The position numbers were made by a program, and so were the translations under genes. 60,292 bases of DNA, from assembly GCA_963972065.1 (NCBI GenBank), contig CAXAVJ010000010.1:1-60292 (forward strand), given 5' to 3'. Shown here piece by piece: positions 50,251-59,312 of the stretch. Numbering within the stretch: position 1 is the first letter of the stretch; the number at the start of each line of letters is the position of its first letter. Below the pieces are notes generated by a model. It was not told where the DNA came from and made no database searches. It was given only the letters and a program-made list of their open reading frames with translations. Source of the stretch: UBA1479 sp963972065 (GTDB taxonomy: Bacteria > Pseudomonadota > Alphaproteobacteria > Rhodospirillales > Casp-alpha2).

Positions 50251-51972
50251 TTAGATGTCGGCGAACACGTGGGTTTCCGCCTTGGCGCCCGGATGGGTGA
50301 CGGCGCCGTCGCAGGCGGGGCCCACCAACTGAGCATACTTCCAAAGCACCCCCGACTGATAGTCGTGTTTGCGCGGCGTCCAGTCCTTGCGGCGGGCGTC
50401 CAGTTCAGCCTCGGACAATTCAACGTCCAAGGTGCCCTTTTCGGCGTCGATCTTGATCACGTCGCCGTCCTTCAGAAGCCCGATGGGGCCGCCCACGGCT
50501 GCTTCCGGGCCGACATGGCCGATGCAGAACCCGCGCGTGGCGCCGGAGAACCGGCCGTCGGTGATCAGCGCCACCTTTTCGCCCAGGCCCTGGCCGTAGA
50601 TCGCCGAGGTGGTCGACAGCATTTCCCGCATGCCGGGCCCGCCCTTGGGCCCTTCGTAGCGGATAACGACGACCTCGCCTTCCTTGACCTGCTGCTTGAG
50701 CACGGCCTGAAGCGCGTCTTCCTCGCAATCGAAGCAGCGGGCCGTGCCCGTGAATTGCAGGCTGTGCAGGCCGGCGACCTTGACGATGGCGCCGTCGGGG
50801 GCGAGCGAGCCCTTGAGGCCGACAACACCCCCCGTCGGCGTGATCGGGTTGGACACCGGATAGATCACGTCCTGGTCCGTCGGGAACACCACGTCCTTCA
50901 GGTTTTCCGCGATGGTCTTGCCGGTCACGGTCATGCAGTCGCCGTGCAGATAGCCGCCGTCCAACAGCGCCTTCATCAGCACCGGCACGCCGCCGATGTC
51001 GAACATGTCCTTGGCCACGTACTTGCCGCCCGGCTTCAGGTCGGCGATGTAGGGCGTGGTCTTGAATATCTCGCAGACGTCTTCCAGGGTGAAATCGATG
51101 CCGCATTCATGGGCCATGGCCGGCAGGTGCAGCCCGGCGTTGGTCGATCCGCCGGACGCCGCGACGATGCGGGCCGCGTTCTCGAACGATTTGCGGGTCA
51201 CGATGTCGCGCGGGCGCAGGTTCTTTTCGATCAGGTCCATGACCGCCTTGCCCGACGCCACGGCGTATTCGTCGCGGGTCTCATAGGGCGCCGGGGCGCC
51301 GGCCGATCCGGGCAGGGCCAGGCCGATGGCTTCGGACACGCAGGCCATGGTGTTGGCCGTGAACTGGCCGCCGCAGGACCCGGCCGACGGGCAGGCCACG
51401 CATTCCAGTTCGTGCAGGTCTTCGTCCGACATTTCGCCCGAGGCATTGGTGCCGACGGCTTCGAACACGTCGATCACGGTCACGTCCTTGCCCTTGAACT
51501 TGCCGGGCAGGATGGAGCCGCCGTACATGAACACGGATGGCACGTTGAGGCGCAACATGACCATCATCATGCCGGGCAGGGATTTGTCGCAGCCGGCCAG
51601 GCAGACCATGGCGTCATAGCAATGGCCGCGCATGGTCAGCTCGACCGAGTCGGCGATCACGTCGCGCGATGCCAGGGACGACTTCATGCCCTGGTGGCCC
51701 ATGGCGATGCCGTCGGTCACGGTGATGGTGGTGAATTCGCGGGGCGTGCCCGATGCTTCCTTGACGCCGGTCTTCACGGCCTGGGCCTGGCGGCTCAGCG
51801 CGATGTTGCAGGGGGCGGCCTCGTTCCAGCAGGTCGCGACGCCGACGAAGGGCTGGTCGATCTCTTCCTCGGTCATACCCATGGCGTAATAGTAGGACCG
51901 GTGCGGCGCGCTGGACGGGCCCTGAGTGGTGTAGCGCGAGGGCAGTTTGGACTTGTCGAACTTTTTGGCCAT
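50251..51972 (-). CDS. ilvD: Dihydroxy-acid dehydratase IlvD
   Basis: IlvD dehydrates dihydroxy acids to 2-keto acids in valine, leucine and isoleucine synthesis, using an Fe-S cluster. The 573-residue product shows the family's cluster cysteines in APCNIAL (C55), AGCDKSLPG and SAGSCGGQF. It also has the block TVTDGIAMGHQGMKSSLASRDVIADS and the C-terminal GRFSGATRGFCIGHVGPEA. Length fits the IlvD branch (about 560-615) better than Edd. ATG at 51972 follows GGGAGAG. It lies downstream of the methionine synthase gene, separated by 119 bases containing a hairpin. Confidence 0.93.
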   Translation of the reverse strand: MAKKFDKSKLPSRYTTQGPSSAPHRSYYYAMGMTEEEIDQPFVGVATCWNEAAPCNIALSRQAQAVKTGVKEASGTPREFTTITVTDGIAMGHQGMKSSLASRDVIADSVELTMRGHCYDAMVCLAGCDKSLPGMMMVMLRLNVPSVFMYGGSILPGKFKGKDVTVIDVFEAVGTNASGEMSDEDLHELECVACPSAGSCGGQFTANTMACVSEAIGLALPGSAGAPAPYETRDEYAVASGKAVMDLIEKNLRPRDIVTRKSFENAARIVAASGGSTNAGLHLPAMAHECGIDFTLEDVCEIFKTTPYIADLKPGGKYVAKDMFDIGGVPVLMKALLDGGYLHGDCMTVTGKTIAENLKDVVFPTDQDVIYPVSNPITPTGGVVGLKGSLAPDGAIVKVAGLHSLQFTGTARCFDCEEDALQAVLKQQVKEGEVVVIRYEGPKGGPGMREMLSTTSAIYGQGLGEKVALITDGRFSGATRGFCIGHVGPEAAVGGPIGLLKDGDVIKIDAEKGTLDVELSEAELDARRKDWTPRKHDYQSGVLWKYAQLVGPACDGAVTHPGAKAETHVFADI

Positions 51973-52035
51973 GGGGCTCTCCCTGGAACGGCTGGATATC
52001 CTGAATTCGGGACCGTTGGTTTAATGCCGTAAGGC

Positions 52036-52060
52036 CCCGCAAGGCAAGGGTGCTTGCGGG
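52036..52060 (-). other. Hairpin between the methionine synthase gene and ilvD
   Basis: CCCGCAAG (52036-52043) pairs perfectly with CTTGCGGG (52053-52060). On the minus strand it lies after the methionine synthase stop and about 60 bases before the ilvD start. No T-run follows in that direction. It may be a weak terminator or part of the ilvD leader; no leader peptide rich in Val, Leu or Ile was found. Confidence 0.3.
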
Positions 52061-52091
52061 AAAAGGTTTTGTGCCGGGCTTATCGGCAGGA

Positions 52092-53117
52092 TCAGGCCGC
52101 GCCCAATTCCTTGCGCACGATGGCGGCCCCGGCGGCCAGGGCCTTCAGCTTGCCCTCGGCCACATGCCGGGGGAAGGGGGCGAGGCCGCAGTTGGTGCAG
52201 GGATAGATGCGCTCCGCATCGACATAGCGCATGGCCGATCGGATGACCTCGGCGACCTGTTCCGGCGTCTCCACGTTGAGGTTGGCGACGTCGATCGAGC
52301 CGACCATCACTTCCTTGTCCTTGAGCAGGCTCATCAGCGAATGGGGCACGTGCGACCCGGCGCATTCCAGGGATACCTGGTCGACCACGCTGCCGTTCAG
52401 GGCCGGGAAGGTTTCCTCGTACTGGCGCCATTCGTTGCCCAGCGTTTCCTTCCACTGGTTGTTGGCGTCGATGCCGTAGCCGTAACAGATATGCACGGCC
52501 TTCTTGGTGGTGATGCCCTGGAACGCGCGGTTGAGGCAGGCCACCCCCCATTCCTTGACGTCGTCCAGGAACACGTTGAAGGCGGGCTCGTCGAACTGGA
52601 TGACGTCGACGCCCAGCGCCTGCAACTCCAGCGCTTCTTCGTTCAGGATTTCCGCGAAGGCCATGGCCATGTCGGCACGCTTGCCATAGACCTCGTCGGC
52701 GATGGTGTCGCAGATGGTCATCGGCCCAGGCATGGTGATCTTGAGCCCGCCCTTGGCGTGTTCGCGGCAGAAGGCGGTGGATTTGCCATGGGCACTTTCG
52801 CGGCGGCTGATCTTGGCCGTGACCGTCGGCACGTCCGCGTCATAGCGGTTGTCGCGGATGCCCATGGTGGTCATCTTGGCCCAGTCGATGCCGTCGACGA
52901 ATTCCAGGAAGCCGTGCACGAAATGCTTTCGGAATTGTTCGCCGTCGGAAACGATGTCGATCCCGGCGTCTTCCTGGGTCTTGATCCAGATAAGGGCGGC
53001 GTCGCATTGCCCCTGCCACAACTCTTCGCCCTCCAGCTTCCAGGGCGCCCAGAGCTTTTCCGGCTCGGCCAGCCAACTGGGTTTGGGCAAACTGCCGGCG
53101 ACGGTGGTTTTCAGCAT
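52092..53117 (-). CDS. Core cobalamin-independent methionine synthase (MesD type)
   Basis: The 341-residue product corresponds to the catalytic C-terminal half of MetE alone. Its opening TTVAGSLPKPSWLAEPEKLW, the zinc-site segments VIQFDEPAF, HICYGYG and PCTNCGLAP, and GIDIVSDGEQFRKHF match the short MesD-type enzymes. These use a small methyl donor rather than the two-domain MetE mechanism. Members described so far are reported to need a partner, MesX (DUF1852), and that gene is not in this window. The gene is preceded by an AT-rich upstream region with a CGTTAT/ATAACG inverted repeat and no recognisable SAM riboswitch. Confidence 0.8.
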   Translation of the reverse strand: MLKTTVAGSLPKPSWLAEPEKLWAPWKLEGEELWQGQCDAALIWIKTQEDAGIDIVSDGEQFRKHFVHGFLEFVDGIDWAKMTTMGIRDNRYDADVPTVTAKISRRESAHGKSTAFCREHAKGGLKITMPGPMTICDTIADEVYGKRADMAMAFAEILNEEALELQALGVDVIQFDEPAFNVFLDDVKEWGVACLNRAFQGITTKKAVHICYGYGIDANNQWKETLGNEWRQYEETFPALNGSVVDQVSLECAGSHVPHSLMSLLKDKEVMVGSIDVANLNVETPEQVAEVIRSAMRYVDAERIYPCTNCGLAPFPRHVAEGKLKALAAGAAIVRKELGAA

Positions 53118-53224
53118 GAATCAACTCCCTGAATATTAGTTTGTTCGTTATTGCGACTGTTATAACGGAACACCATCAGTAATTTTAGTGGATCAGTGGA
53201 ACAGGTCGAGTGAACGTGCCTCGA

Positions 53225-53854
53225 TCATTTTGCCAATGTTGAAATATAAGCCGTCAGGCAATTCGATATCGCCCGTTGTACCGGGCCAATTCCTGCCATT
53301 TCTTCCTGAAAATTGACCAGGAGGTCTGAGGTTGTTCCCCGCTTGATGGGATTGGAAAAGATTTGCCTGGAAATCGCCTTTGTTTCCGCCTCACTGGTAA
53401 GGAACCCCATGTATGGTCTCTCTCCGAGGCATAGCATAGTATTCTCCGCGTAAATCGCCTTGGTCTTGGGATGCGATAGACGGAACTGCATTTCCGCCGC
53501 AGCTTCAGTGTCGCCGTCAACGCGGCCGGTCGCGGCCCGGATTAGACTGACGGACAGATCAAGAGGGTTCTGAGTTTGCCCATCGTTAAGTAATTTATTG
53601 TATTCAAATGAAAAATATACAGCCTCTTCAAAACTGATCTTGTCTTCCGGTAGTTCGAAAGAGGACCGAATTTCAGCAAGTTGCAGCCGGTGCAGGTAAG
53701 GCGAAGCAGTAGTCTCTATGGTGCCTGCGGTCATTTCTGCACGCTCCAGTGGCACGGATTTACATGCTGCGACCGAAATAATGGATACGACCGCAAGTGC
53801 GCGGGGACAGTTCCAAAAGATCGCCAATATCATTTCCTTGATCAGACCGTTCAT
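53225..53854 (-). CDS. Hypothetical lipoprotein
   Basis: The 209-residue product is not recognised. It has a lipoprotein signal (hydrophobic LAVVSIISVAAC with lipobox cysteine at about residue 31), then a mostly soluble domain with SFEEAVYFSFEYNKLL and two further cysteines. The codon use and base composition are clearly AT-richer than the surrounding genes. The ATG overlaps the stop of the upstream lipoprotein gene (ATGA), so the two form a translationally coupled pair. It could be a recently acquired or fast-evolving module. Confidence 0.6.
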   Translation of the reverse strand: MNGLIKEMILAIFWNCPRALAVVSIISVAACKSVPLERAEMTAGTIETTASPYLHRLQLAEIRSSFELPEDKISFEEAVYFSFEYNKLLNDGQTQNPLDLSVSLIRAATGRVDGDTEAAAEMQFRLSHPKTKAIYAENTMLCLGERPYMGFLTSEAETKAISRQIFSNPIKRGTTSDLLVNFQEEMAGIGPVQRAISNCLTAYISTLAK

Positions 53855-54333
53855 TTGTCGTCGCCCTTCGGCAGGAGAAATCGAAGCCGGTCGATGACGG
53901 ACTGTGCGGAATGGGTCGTTTCGCCCGTCGCGGCACCGTCGTGCAAGGAATCAACTGTTCGGATAAGGGCTTCGAATCGGTAGCTCGACCCCTGCAAAAT
54001 ATGTGTCGCTGGTTGGAAGGAACCGAACGTAACAGTTTGATAATCGATCCGCCGGCCCTTGGCGTCGCGTAAGATGAAATGGCTCTTGCCGTGGTCGAGG
54101 GTGAGGAGGGCGGCCTTCAAAAGCAACTGCTGTTGCGTGCGCTCCTTTGTCTGCTGGCGTGGACTCATGACTTCGATTTTTTGCCATCCGATTGGGATGG
54201 CGGCCTGTGATGCTGCCGTGTTCGAATGCGTCGGCTGACATCCGACCAATACAAGGATGAATGCCATGGCGACCCAATGTGCAGGACGCTTCGTCATATC
54301 CCCAAGGTCGTCGATTTCATTGGGTAATTTCAT
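53851..54333 (-). CDS. Hypothetical lipoprotein, CC0125/CC1285-like
   Basis: The 160-residue product has a lipobox in FILVLVGCQP. The following domain includes LLLKAALLTLDHGKSHFILRD, resembling the CC0125/CC1285 lipoprotein family, in which an ALL-x-AAELTL segment precedes a YF or HF motif; I hold this only as a possibility. ATG at 54333 is chosen because GGGGAG lies 5 bases upstream. ATG at 54297 would give a shorter signal peptide. It is the first gene of the AT-richer pair and is coupled to the downstream lipoprotein gene. Confidence 0.6.
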   Translation of the reverse strand: MKLPNEIDDLGDMTKRPAHWVAMAFILVLVGCQPTHSNTAASQAAIPIGWQKIEVMSPRQQTKERTQQQLLLKAALLTLDHGKSHFILRDAKGRRIDYQTVTFGSFQPATHILQGSSYRFEALIRTVDSLHDGAATGETTHSAQSVIDRLRFLLPKGDDK

Positions 54334-54519
54334 GCAACTCCCCTTCCAAACCAGGGGCTCGAATTTAGCCACCTAATCGCTCTACACAGTAATTCATTCT
54401 GAACTCTACTTGTATCTCCCTTGTTTTTTGCCCGTCTTGCCGTGGCCGGGCGGCGGGGATATGGTTCCGCGCTCATCCATCCTGAATACCGAAACGTCCC
54501 TACGGGAGCCTGTCCGACC

Positions 54520-55644
54520 ATGAAAACCAAAGCCGCCGTCGTTTACGAACTGGGCGCCAAGCGCCCTTATGCCACCTCCCTGCCCATGAAGGTCGAGGAA
54601 GTGGACCTGGACCCGCCGCAGGCGAACGAGGTTCTGGTCAAGGTCGCGGCGGCCGGCGTGTGTCATTCGGACCTGTCCGTGGTCGCCGGCGTGCGCGAAC
54701 GGCCCCTGCCCATGGTGCTGGGGCATGAAGCGTCGGGCGTGGTGCAGGAAGTGGGGCCGGGCGTCGAGGGCCTGGAAGTGGGCGACCATGTGGTGTTCGC
54801 CTTCCTGCCGTCCTGCGGCCAGTGCCTGCCCTGCAAGGAAGGCCGCCCGTCGATCTGTGAGAAGGGGGCGGCGGCCAACGGCGCCGGGACCCTCATGGGC
54901 GGCGGCATGCGCCTGCATAAGGACGGCAAGAAGCTGTACCATCAGGCGGGGGTCAGTTGTTTCTCCGAATACGTGGTGGCGCATCGGTCCTCGGTCGTGA
55001 AGATCGACAAAGATCTGCCGCTGGACATCGCCTGCACCTTTTCCTGCGCCGTCATCACCGGCGTCGGCGCGGTCCTCAACACGGCCAAGGTGCCGGCGGG
55101 GGCGTCCGTCGGCGTGGTCGGCCTGGGCGGCACGGGCTTGGCCGCCGTGATGGGGGCCAAGATGGCGGGGGCGCGGCATATCGTCGGCATCGACGCGCTC
55201 GACGACAAGCTGGAGTGGGGCAAAAAACTGGGGTGCGACACGGTGTTCAATGCGCTCGACAACGACGTGGTCGAAAAGGTCCGCGCGGCCACCGGCGGCG
55301 GGCTGGAATACATGTTCGAATGCGTCGGCCGGGTCGAGGCCATGGATTTGGCCTACAAGGTCACCAAGCGCGGCGGCACGACGACGTCCAGCGGCCTCAG
55401 CCATCCCGCCACCAACATGACCGTGCAGCACGTCAACCTGGTGACCGAGGAACGCACCATCAAGGGCAGCTATCTCGGCAGCTGCATTCCCGAGCGCGAT
55501 ATCCCCCATTACATCGAGATGTACAAGCGGGGCGCCCTGCCGGTGGACAAGCTGATCTGCGAGAAAATCCCCCTGGAGGACATCAACGCCGCCTTCGACC
55601 ATCTGGCCGAGGGCCATACGGTGCGTCAGGTCATCACGTTCTGA
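54520..55644 (+). CDS. Zinc-dependent alcohol dehydrogenase (MDR family)
   Basis: The 374-residue protein is a class III-like medium-chain dehydrogenase. The catalytic zinc ligands are in GVCHSD and GHEASG. The structural zinc site is the CGQCLPCKEGRPSIC cysteine cluster. The NAD fold starts SVGVVGLGGTGLAAVMGAK, and the following VGIDALDDKLEW has the acidic residue that favours NAD. GGGAG lies about 12 bases before the ATG at 54520, which starts MKTKAAVVYELG as in the family. It is followed 14 bases later by the COG4091-type gene, probably in one operon. The alcohol or aldehyde substrate is unknown. Confidence 0.87.
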   Translation: MKTKAAVVYELGAKRPYATSLPMKVEEVDLDPPQANEVLVKVAAAGVCHSDLSVVAGVRERPLPMVLGHEASGVVQEVGPGVEGLEVGDHVVFAFLPSCGQCLPCKEGRPSICEKGAAANGAGTLMGGGMRLHKDGKKLYHQAGVSCFSEYVVAHRSSVVKIDKDLPLDIACTFSCAVITGVGAVLNTAKVPAGASVGVVGLGGTGLAAVMGAKMAGARHIVGIDALDDKLEWGKKLGCDTVFNALDNDVVEKVRAATGGGLEYMFECVGRVEAMDLAYKVTKRGGTTTSSGLSHPATNMTVQHVNLVTEERTIKGSYLGSCIPERDIPHYIEMYKRGALPVDKLICEKIPLEDINAAFDHLAEGHTVRQVITF

Positions 55645-55658
55645 TCGCGGCCGGATAG

Positions 55659-57080
55659 ATGGTCGATTTCAACGAGATCTACAAGGACACGGCACCCCCC
55701 GTACGCGTCGGCCTGGTCGGTGCCGGGGAATTCGGCGCCAGCCTGATCACTCAGTCCCTTGGTCATCCCGCCATCGACGTGCCCGTGGTCGCGGACATCG
55801 ATCCGGACCGGGCGGTCAACGTGCTGCTGCGCTGTGGCGTGGCCGGGGACGGCATCGAGATCTGCCGCGATGCGGCCAGCGCACAGGACGCCATGATGGC
55901 GGGCAAGGTCGCCGTGGTGCCGGACGGTCTTCTGCTGGTAGATACGGACATCGACCTGGTGGTCGAGGCCACGGGCGCGCCGGAGGCCGCGGCGGCGGTG
56001 TCCGAGGCGGCGATCCTGGCCGGCAAGCATCTGGTCCTGGCGTCGAAGGAAATAGCGTCGGTCTGTGGCCCTTGGTTGGCCAAGCTGGCGGCGGATAAGG
56101 GCGTCGTCTACACCCTGCCGGATGGTGACCAGCCGAGCCTGCTGATCGGCCTGATTTCGCGGGCCGAGCTTCTGGGGCTTGAGGTCGTGATGGCCGGCAA
56201 GGCCAGCGAGTACGATGTGGTCTGGCATCGCGCCAAGGGCGAGCTCAGCTACCACGGTCAGACCTTTGCCGTGCCGGATTTCGCCGACAACTGGCAATTG
56301 GACGGCGCTGATATTCCCGAGGTTCTGGCCGACCGGGCGGCGCCCCTGGGTCCGACGGCGCTGAAATCCGTGCCGGATCTGTGCGAGATGATGCTGGTGT
56401 GCAACGCCACGGGCCTGCGCCCGGATTTCGACGCCTTCCATGCGCCTTTGGCGCGCACCGTGGAACTGCCCGACGTGTTCCGGCCGGAAACCGAGGGTGG
56501 CATCCTGATGGAAGCGGGCGGCGGCGTGGTCGACATCGTTAACTGCCTGCGCCGGTTCGATGAGCTGAGCCTGGCTGGTGGCGTGTTCGTGATCGTGCGT
56601 TGTACTGATCGTGAGACTTGGCAGGTTATCAAGGCCAAGGGAATCCCGGTCAGTTCCTGCGGCAATTACGGCCTGTTGCATAACCCGGTGCATCTGTTGG
56701 GGATCGAGGCGGCGGCTTCGATCATCGCCGCGGCACAGGGCGGCATGCCGACCAGCGGGCGCACACCCCGGCCGGCGTTCGATCTGGTCGGCCGCGCGAC
56801 CCGCGAATTCAAGGCGGGCGAGGTTCTGGACATGGGCGGCCATCACCATACCATCGCCGGGCTAGAGCCCTTGGTGCGCCCGGCGCAGGCGGCCATCCCC
56901 GGCGGGCCGCTGCCCTACTATATGGCGGCCAATAACCGGCTGGTGGTGGACGTGCGGCCCGGGGAAACCCTGACCGTCGAGATGGTGGAGGCTCCTCAGG
57001 GTTCCGCGCTTTGGCGGCTTCGCGGGGGCCAGGACGCGGCGTTCCCGACCTCGCCGGGCAACGGTGCCGGATCGGGCTGA
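55659..57080 (+). CDS. Homoserine-dehydrogenase-like protein with SAF domain (COG4091 type)
   Basis: The 473-residue protein begins with a Rossmann NAD(P)-binding domain (VRVGLVGAGEFGASLI), has a VVEATGAPEAAA block and a homoserine dehydrogenase-like central part. It ends with a SAF domain (GLEPLVRPAQAAIP through VVDVRPGETLTVEMV). COG4091 members sit in several catabolic pathways, but their reaction is generally not established. The last 85 bases overlap the end of the convergent PAS gene. Together with the zinc dehydrogenase upstream it may oxidise an alcohol to a carbonyl compound for further breakdown; this is inference. Confidence 0.78.
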   Translation: MVDFNEIYKDTAPPVRVGLVGAGEFGASLITQSLGHPAIDVPVVADIDPDRAVNVLLRCGVAGDGIEICRDAASAQDAMMAGKVAVVPDGLLLVDTDIDLVVEATGAPEAAAAVSEAAILAGKHLVLASKEIASVCGPWLAKLAADKGVVYTLPDGDQPSLLIGLISRAELLGLEVVMAGKASEYDVVWHRAKGELSYHGQTFAVPDFADNWQLDGADIPEVLADRAAPLGPTALKSVPDLCEMMLVCNATGLRPDFDAFHAPLARTVELPDVFRPETEGGILMEAGGGVVDIVNCLRRFDELSLAGGVFVIVRCTDRETWQVIKAKGIPVSSCGNYGLLHNPVHLLGIEAAASIIAAAQGGMPTSGRTPRPAFDLVGRATREFKAGEVLDMGGHHHTIAGLEPLVRPAQAAIPGGPLPYYMAANNRLVVDVRPGETLTVEMVEAPQGSALWRLRGGQDAAFPTSPGNGAGSG

Positions 57081-57583
57081 GCGCCCAGAAAATCGGAGCG
57101 GTACACGTACATCGACAACACATGCGCCCTGGCACCGTCATCGTCCGCGAGCGGCAGGTCGATCGCCTCATAGGTCGCCGAATTGGGGCGGGCATAGGCG
57201 GTGACACCCCAGCGGCGCATAGGCATATCGCTTGTTAGGGCAAGGCGCTGGGAGTCCAGCATGGCGCCGCGGGCGTGCTGCGGGAAGTATTCCGATATTC
57301 GCTGACCCGTGCCGTCGAATCCAAGCCAGGTTCGCAACTCGCTGCCCCAGAAACGGTTGACGAAATCGCGCCCTCCGTCGATGGCGTCACGCACGATGAT
57401 CTTCGGCGCTTGGCGCGCGATGGCCGGCAGACCGACATCGATCAACCGGGGACAGTCGGAGCCGTCGCACAGGCCTTGCCAGTACTCCAGCAACCAACGA
57501 AGCTCCCAGGCATCAAAGGATTGCGTCTGTTCGAAAAAGAATGTTGCGCTGCGCGATGCGCAGTTGCTGCGCGATATCGACAT
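56996..57583 (-). CDS. PAS_5-family protein, paralogue 1
   Basis: The 195-residue protein resembles the PAS_5 family common in Rhodospirillales: a helical N-terminus ending LRWLLEYWQGLCDG, then PRLIDVGLPAIARQAPKIIVRDAIDGGRDFVNRFWGSELRTWLG (the core), then GQRISEYFP and the TYEAIDLPLADDDG strand. GGGAGG lies 7 bases before the ATG at 57583. It is clearly paralogous to the next gene upstream. Ligand and partner are unknown. Its 3' end overlaps the convergent gene by 85 bases. Confidence 0.78.
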   Translation of the reverse strand: MSISRSNCASRSATFFFEQTQSFDAWELRWLLEYWQGLCDGSDCPRLIDVGLPAIARQAPKIIVRDAIDGGRDFVNRFWGSELRTWLGFDGTGQRISEYFPQHARGAMLDSQRLALTSDMPMRRWGVTAYARPNSATYEAIDLPLADDDGARAHVLSMYVYRSDFLGAQPDPAPLPGEVGNAASWPPRSRQSAEP

Positions 57584-57775
57584 AGAAGAGCCTCCCACCT
57601 GGGCTCTCCCCACCCCAAGAACTTGATTTTAGACCTAATAATGCACGCGGGACAACCCATTGGGTTACGGCTCGCCGCCGGTCAACGCGATGGGGGCTGA
57701 CTTTCAGCATAATTGCGAAAAGGTTATCTTTCGGACTCTAAACGTCCAAGGGGCGGAACACGCGACGCAGAAGGA

Positions 57776-58297
57776 TCAAGCGTGCGTATCGACCATCCGG
57801 TACAGGCTCATGGAAATAATATGGGCGCGTTCTCCCGCATCGTTTGCCAGGGGCAGGGTGATGGTTTCGAACGCCACATAACTGCGCTCCGGGTAGACGC
57901 TGATGCCCCAGCGGCGGACCGGTATGTCGCCGGTCAAGGCCTGACGGTGCGATTCCAGGATGCGTTCCCGCCCGTTCGCGGGGAAATACTCGCTCAGCAG
58001 CTTGCCCGTCGCGTCGATCCGCAGCCATTCCGTGACGGCCGTGCCCCAGAACCGGACCCGGAAATCACGGCCGCCGTCGACGGCGTCCTTGACGACGATG
58101 TTGGGCGCATACTTGTACATGGAGGGCAGGTCGATGTCGCGCCAGCGCGGGCAATCCCGATCGCCCCGCTTTTCCAGCCAATGATCAAGCAGCCAGCGCA
58201 GTGCGGGGGTCGTGAAATCCCATGTCTGTTCGGCAAACGGTCCCTCGACCGCACTCATCGCCGGACCGTGGCTGATGGCCATCGGCACCTCTCCCAT
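57776..58297 (-). CDS. PAS_5-family protein, paralogue 2
   Basis: The 173-residue protein has the same layout as its neighbour: LRWLLDHWLEKRGDRDCPRW, DAVDGGRDFRVRFWGTAVTEW, GKLLSEYFP and ETITLPLANDAGERAH. It differs mainly in the N-terminus. AGGAGG lies 4 bases before the ATG at 58297. A frame open further upstream is rejected because that region is the divergent spacer to the TauD-type gene. Two adjacent paralogues suggest a tandem duplication; whether they are transcribed together is unclear, since 192 bases separate them. Confidence 0.78.
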   Translation of the reverse strand: MGEVPMAISHGPAMSAVEGPFAEQTWDFTTPALRWLLDHWLEKRGDRDCPRWRDIDLPSMYKYAPNIVVKDAVDGGRDFRVRFWGTAVTEWLRIDATGKLLSEYFPANGRERILESHRQALTGDIPVRRWGISVYPERSYVAFETITLPLANDAGERAHIISMSLYRMVDTHA

Positions 58298-58460
58298 ATC
58301 ACCTCCTCCAAGGCACTTCCCGGGACAGAGTAGTGGATTATCTGGCATACCACCAAGCGAACACCACACAGGGGTATGATTATTTTGGTCTGTTTTCCAT
58401 TTCTGGAACCGGTGGGCAGCGGAATGATATAGTTTGGAAAAACGCAACGGAGGCCCATTC

Positions 58461-59312
58461 ATGACGATTAAGATCGAACCCCTGGACGCCCCCATGGGCG
58501 CCGTAATCCACGGTCTGGATTCACGAAAGCCCCTGACCGATGACGATTTCCGCGCGGTGGAGCAGGCCATGCTCGACCATATCGCCATCGTCATTCCCGA
58601 TTTGGAGGAAAACGTGCCCTGGCTGCGCGATTTCGGCAGCCGGTTCGGCCCGCTGGTTCCGCACATTCTGAACCAGTACCACCACCCGGACGGGTTCGAG
58701 GTTTCGATCATCGCCAAGAACATGGGCACGGCGGAAAGCCGCACCACGCCCAAGCCGGCGGGGGCGTTCTGGCATTCGGACCTGTCCTACGAGGTCAATC
58801 CGTCGGACGCCATCTTCCTGTATTCCACGCATCTGCCGTCCAAGGGCGGGGATACCATGGTCGCCAACATGCGGGCCGCCTACGCGACCCTGCCGGACAA
58901 GACCAAGGCGCGGCTGGACGGCCTGACCTGCACCCATCGCTGGGGCTGGAACACCCTGGGCGCGACGCCGACCCTGACGCCGGAACAGCAAGCCGCCCAT
59001 CCGGACGTGATCCATCCCGTGGTCCGCCCGCACCCCAAGACCGGCGTGCCGATCCTTTACGTCAATCCGGGCTATTCCATGCGCATCAACGAACTGGAGC
59101 AGGCGGAAAGCGACGACCTTTTGGCCGAACTGTTCGAGCACGCCCTGAAACCCGAATTCCAGTACCGCCACAAATGGACCCTGAACAGCCTGGTCGGCGT
59201 CGACAATCGTTCCAGCATGCATTGCGCGGTCGATGACTATACCGAGCCCCGGCGCATGCTGCGTATGATCGTCGGCTGCACGGACGGGCGGAAAGGGCAA
59301 GTCGCCGCATGA
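58461..59312 (+). CDS. TauD/TfdA-family dioxygenase
   Basis: The 283-residue non-haem iron enzyme uses O2 and 2-oxoglutarate to hydroxylate a substrate, often a sulfonate, phenoxyacetate or similar acid. The iron triad is HSD (in FWHSDLSYE) with a distal His in SSMHCAVDDY, and a conserved Arg follows in RRMLRMIVG. GGAGG precedes the ATG at 58461 by about 9 bases; an upstream in-frame start at 58434 is less likely. The stop overlaps the next start (ATGA). Substrate is unknown; no sulfonate transporter is adjacent. Confidence 0.85.
   Translation: MTIKIEPLDAPMGAVIHGLDSRKPLTDDDFRAVEQAMLDHIAIVIPDLEENVPWLRDFGSRFGPLVPHILNQYHHPDGFEVSIIAKNMGTAESRTTPKPAGAFWHSDLSYEVNPSDAIFLYSTHLPSKGGDTMVANMRAAYATLPDKTKARLDGLTCTHRWGWNTLGATPTLTPEQQAAHPDVIHPVVRPHPKTGVPILYVNPGYSMRINELEQAESDDLLAELFEHALKPEFQYRHKWTLNSLVGVDNRSSMHCAVDDYTEPRRMLRMIVGCTDGRKGQVAA

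Noticed and set aside
50023..52032. 669-codon plus-strand frame opposite ilvD
   Set aside because: ilvD is fully supported with its cysteine motifs; the reverse frame is a codon-bias artefact.
53118..53224. SAM riboswitch upstream of the methionine synthase gene
   Set aside because: The spacer is short and AT-rich, with only a 6-bp inverted repeat and none of the conserved SAM riboswitch cores.
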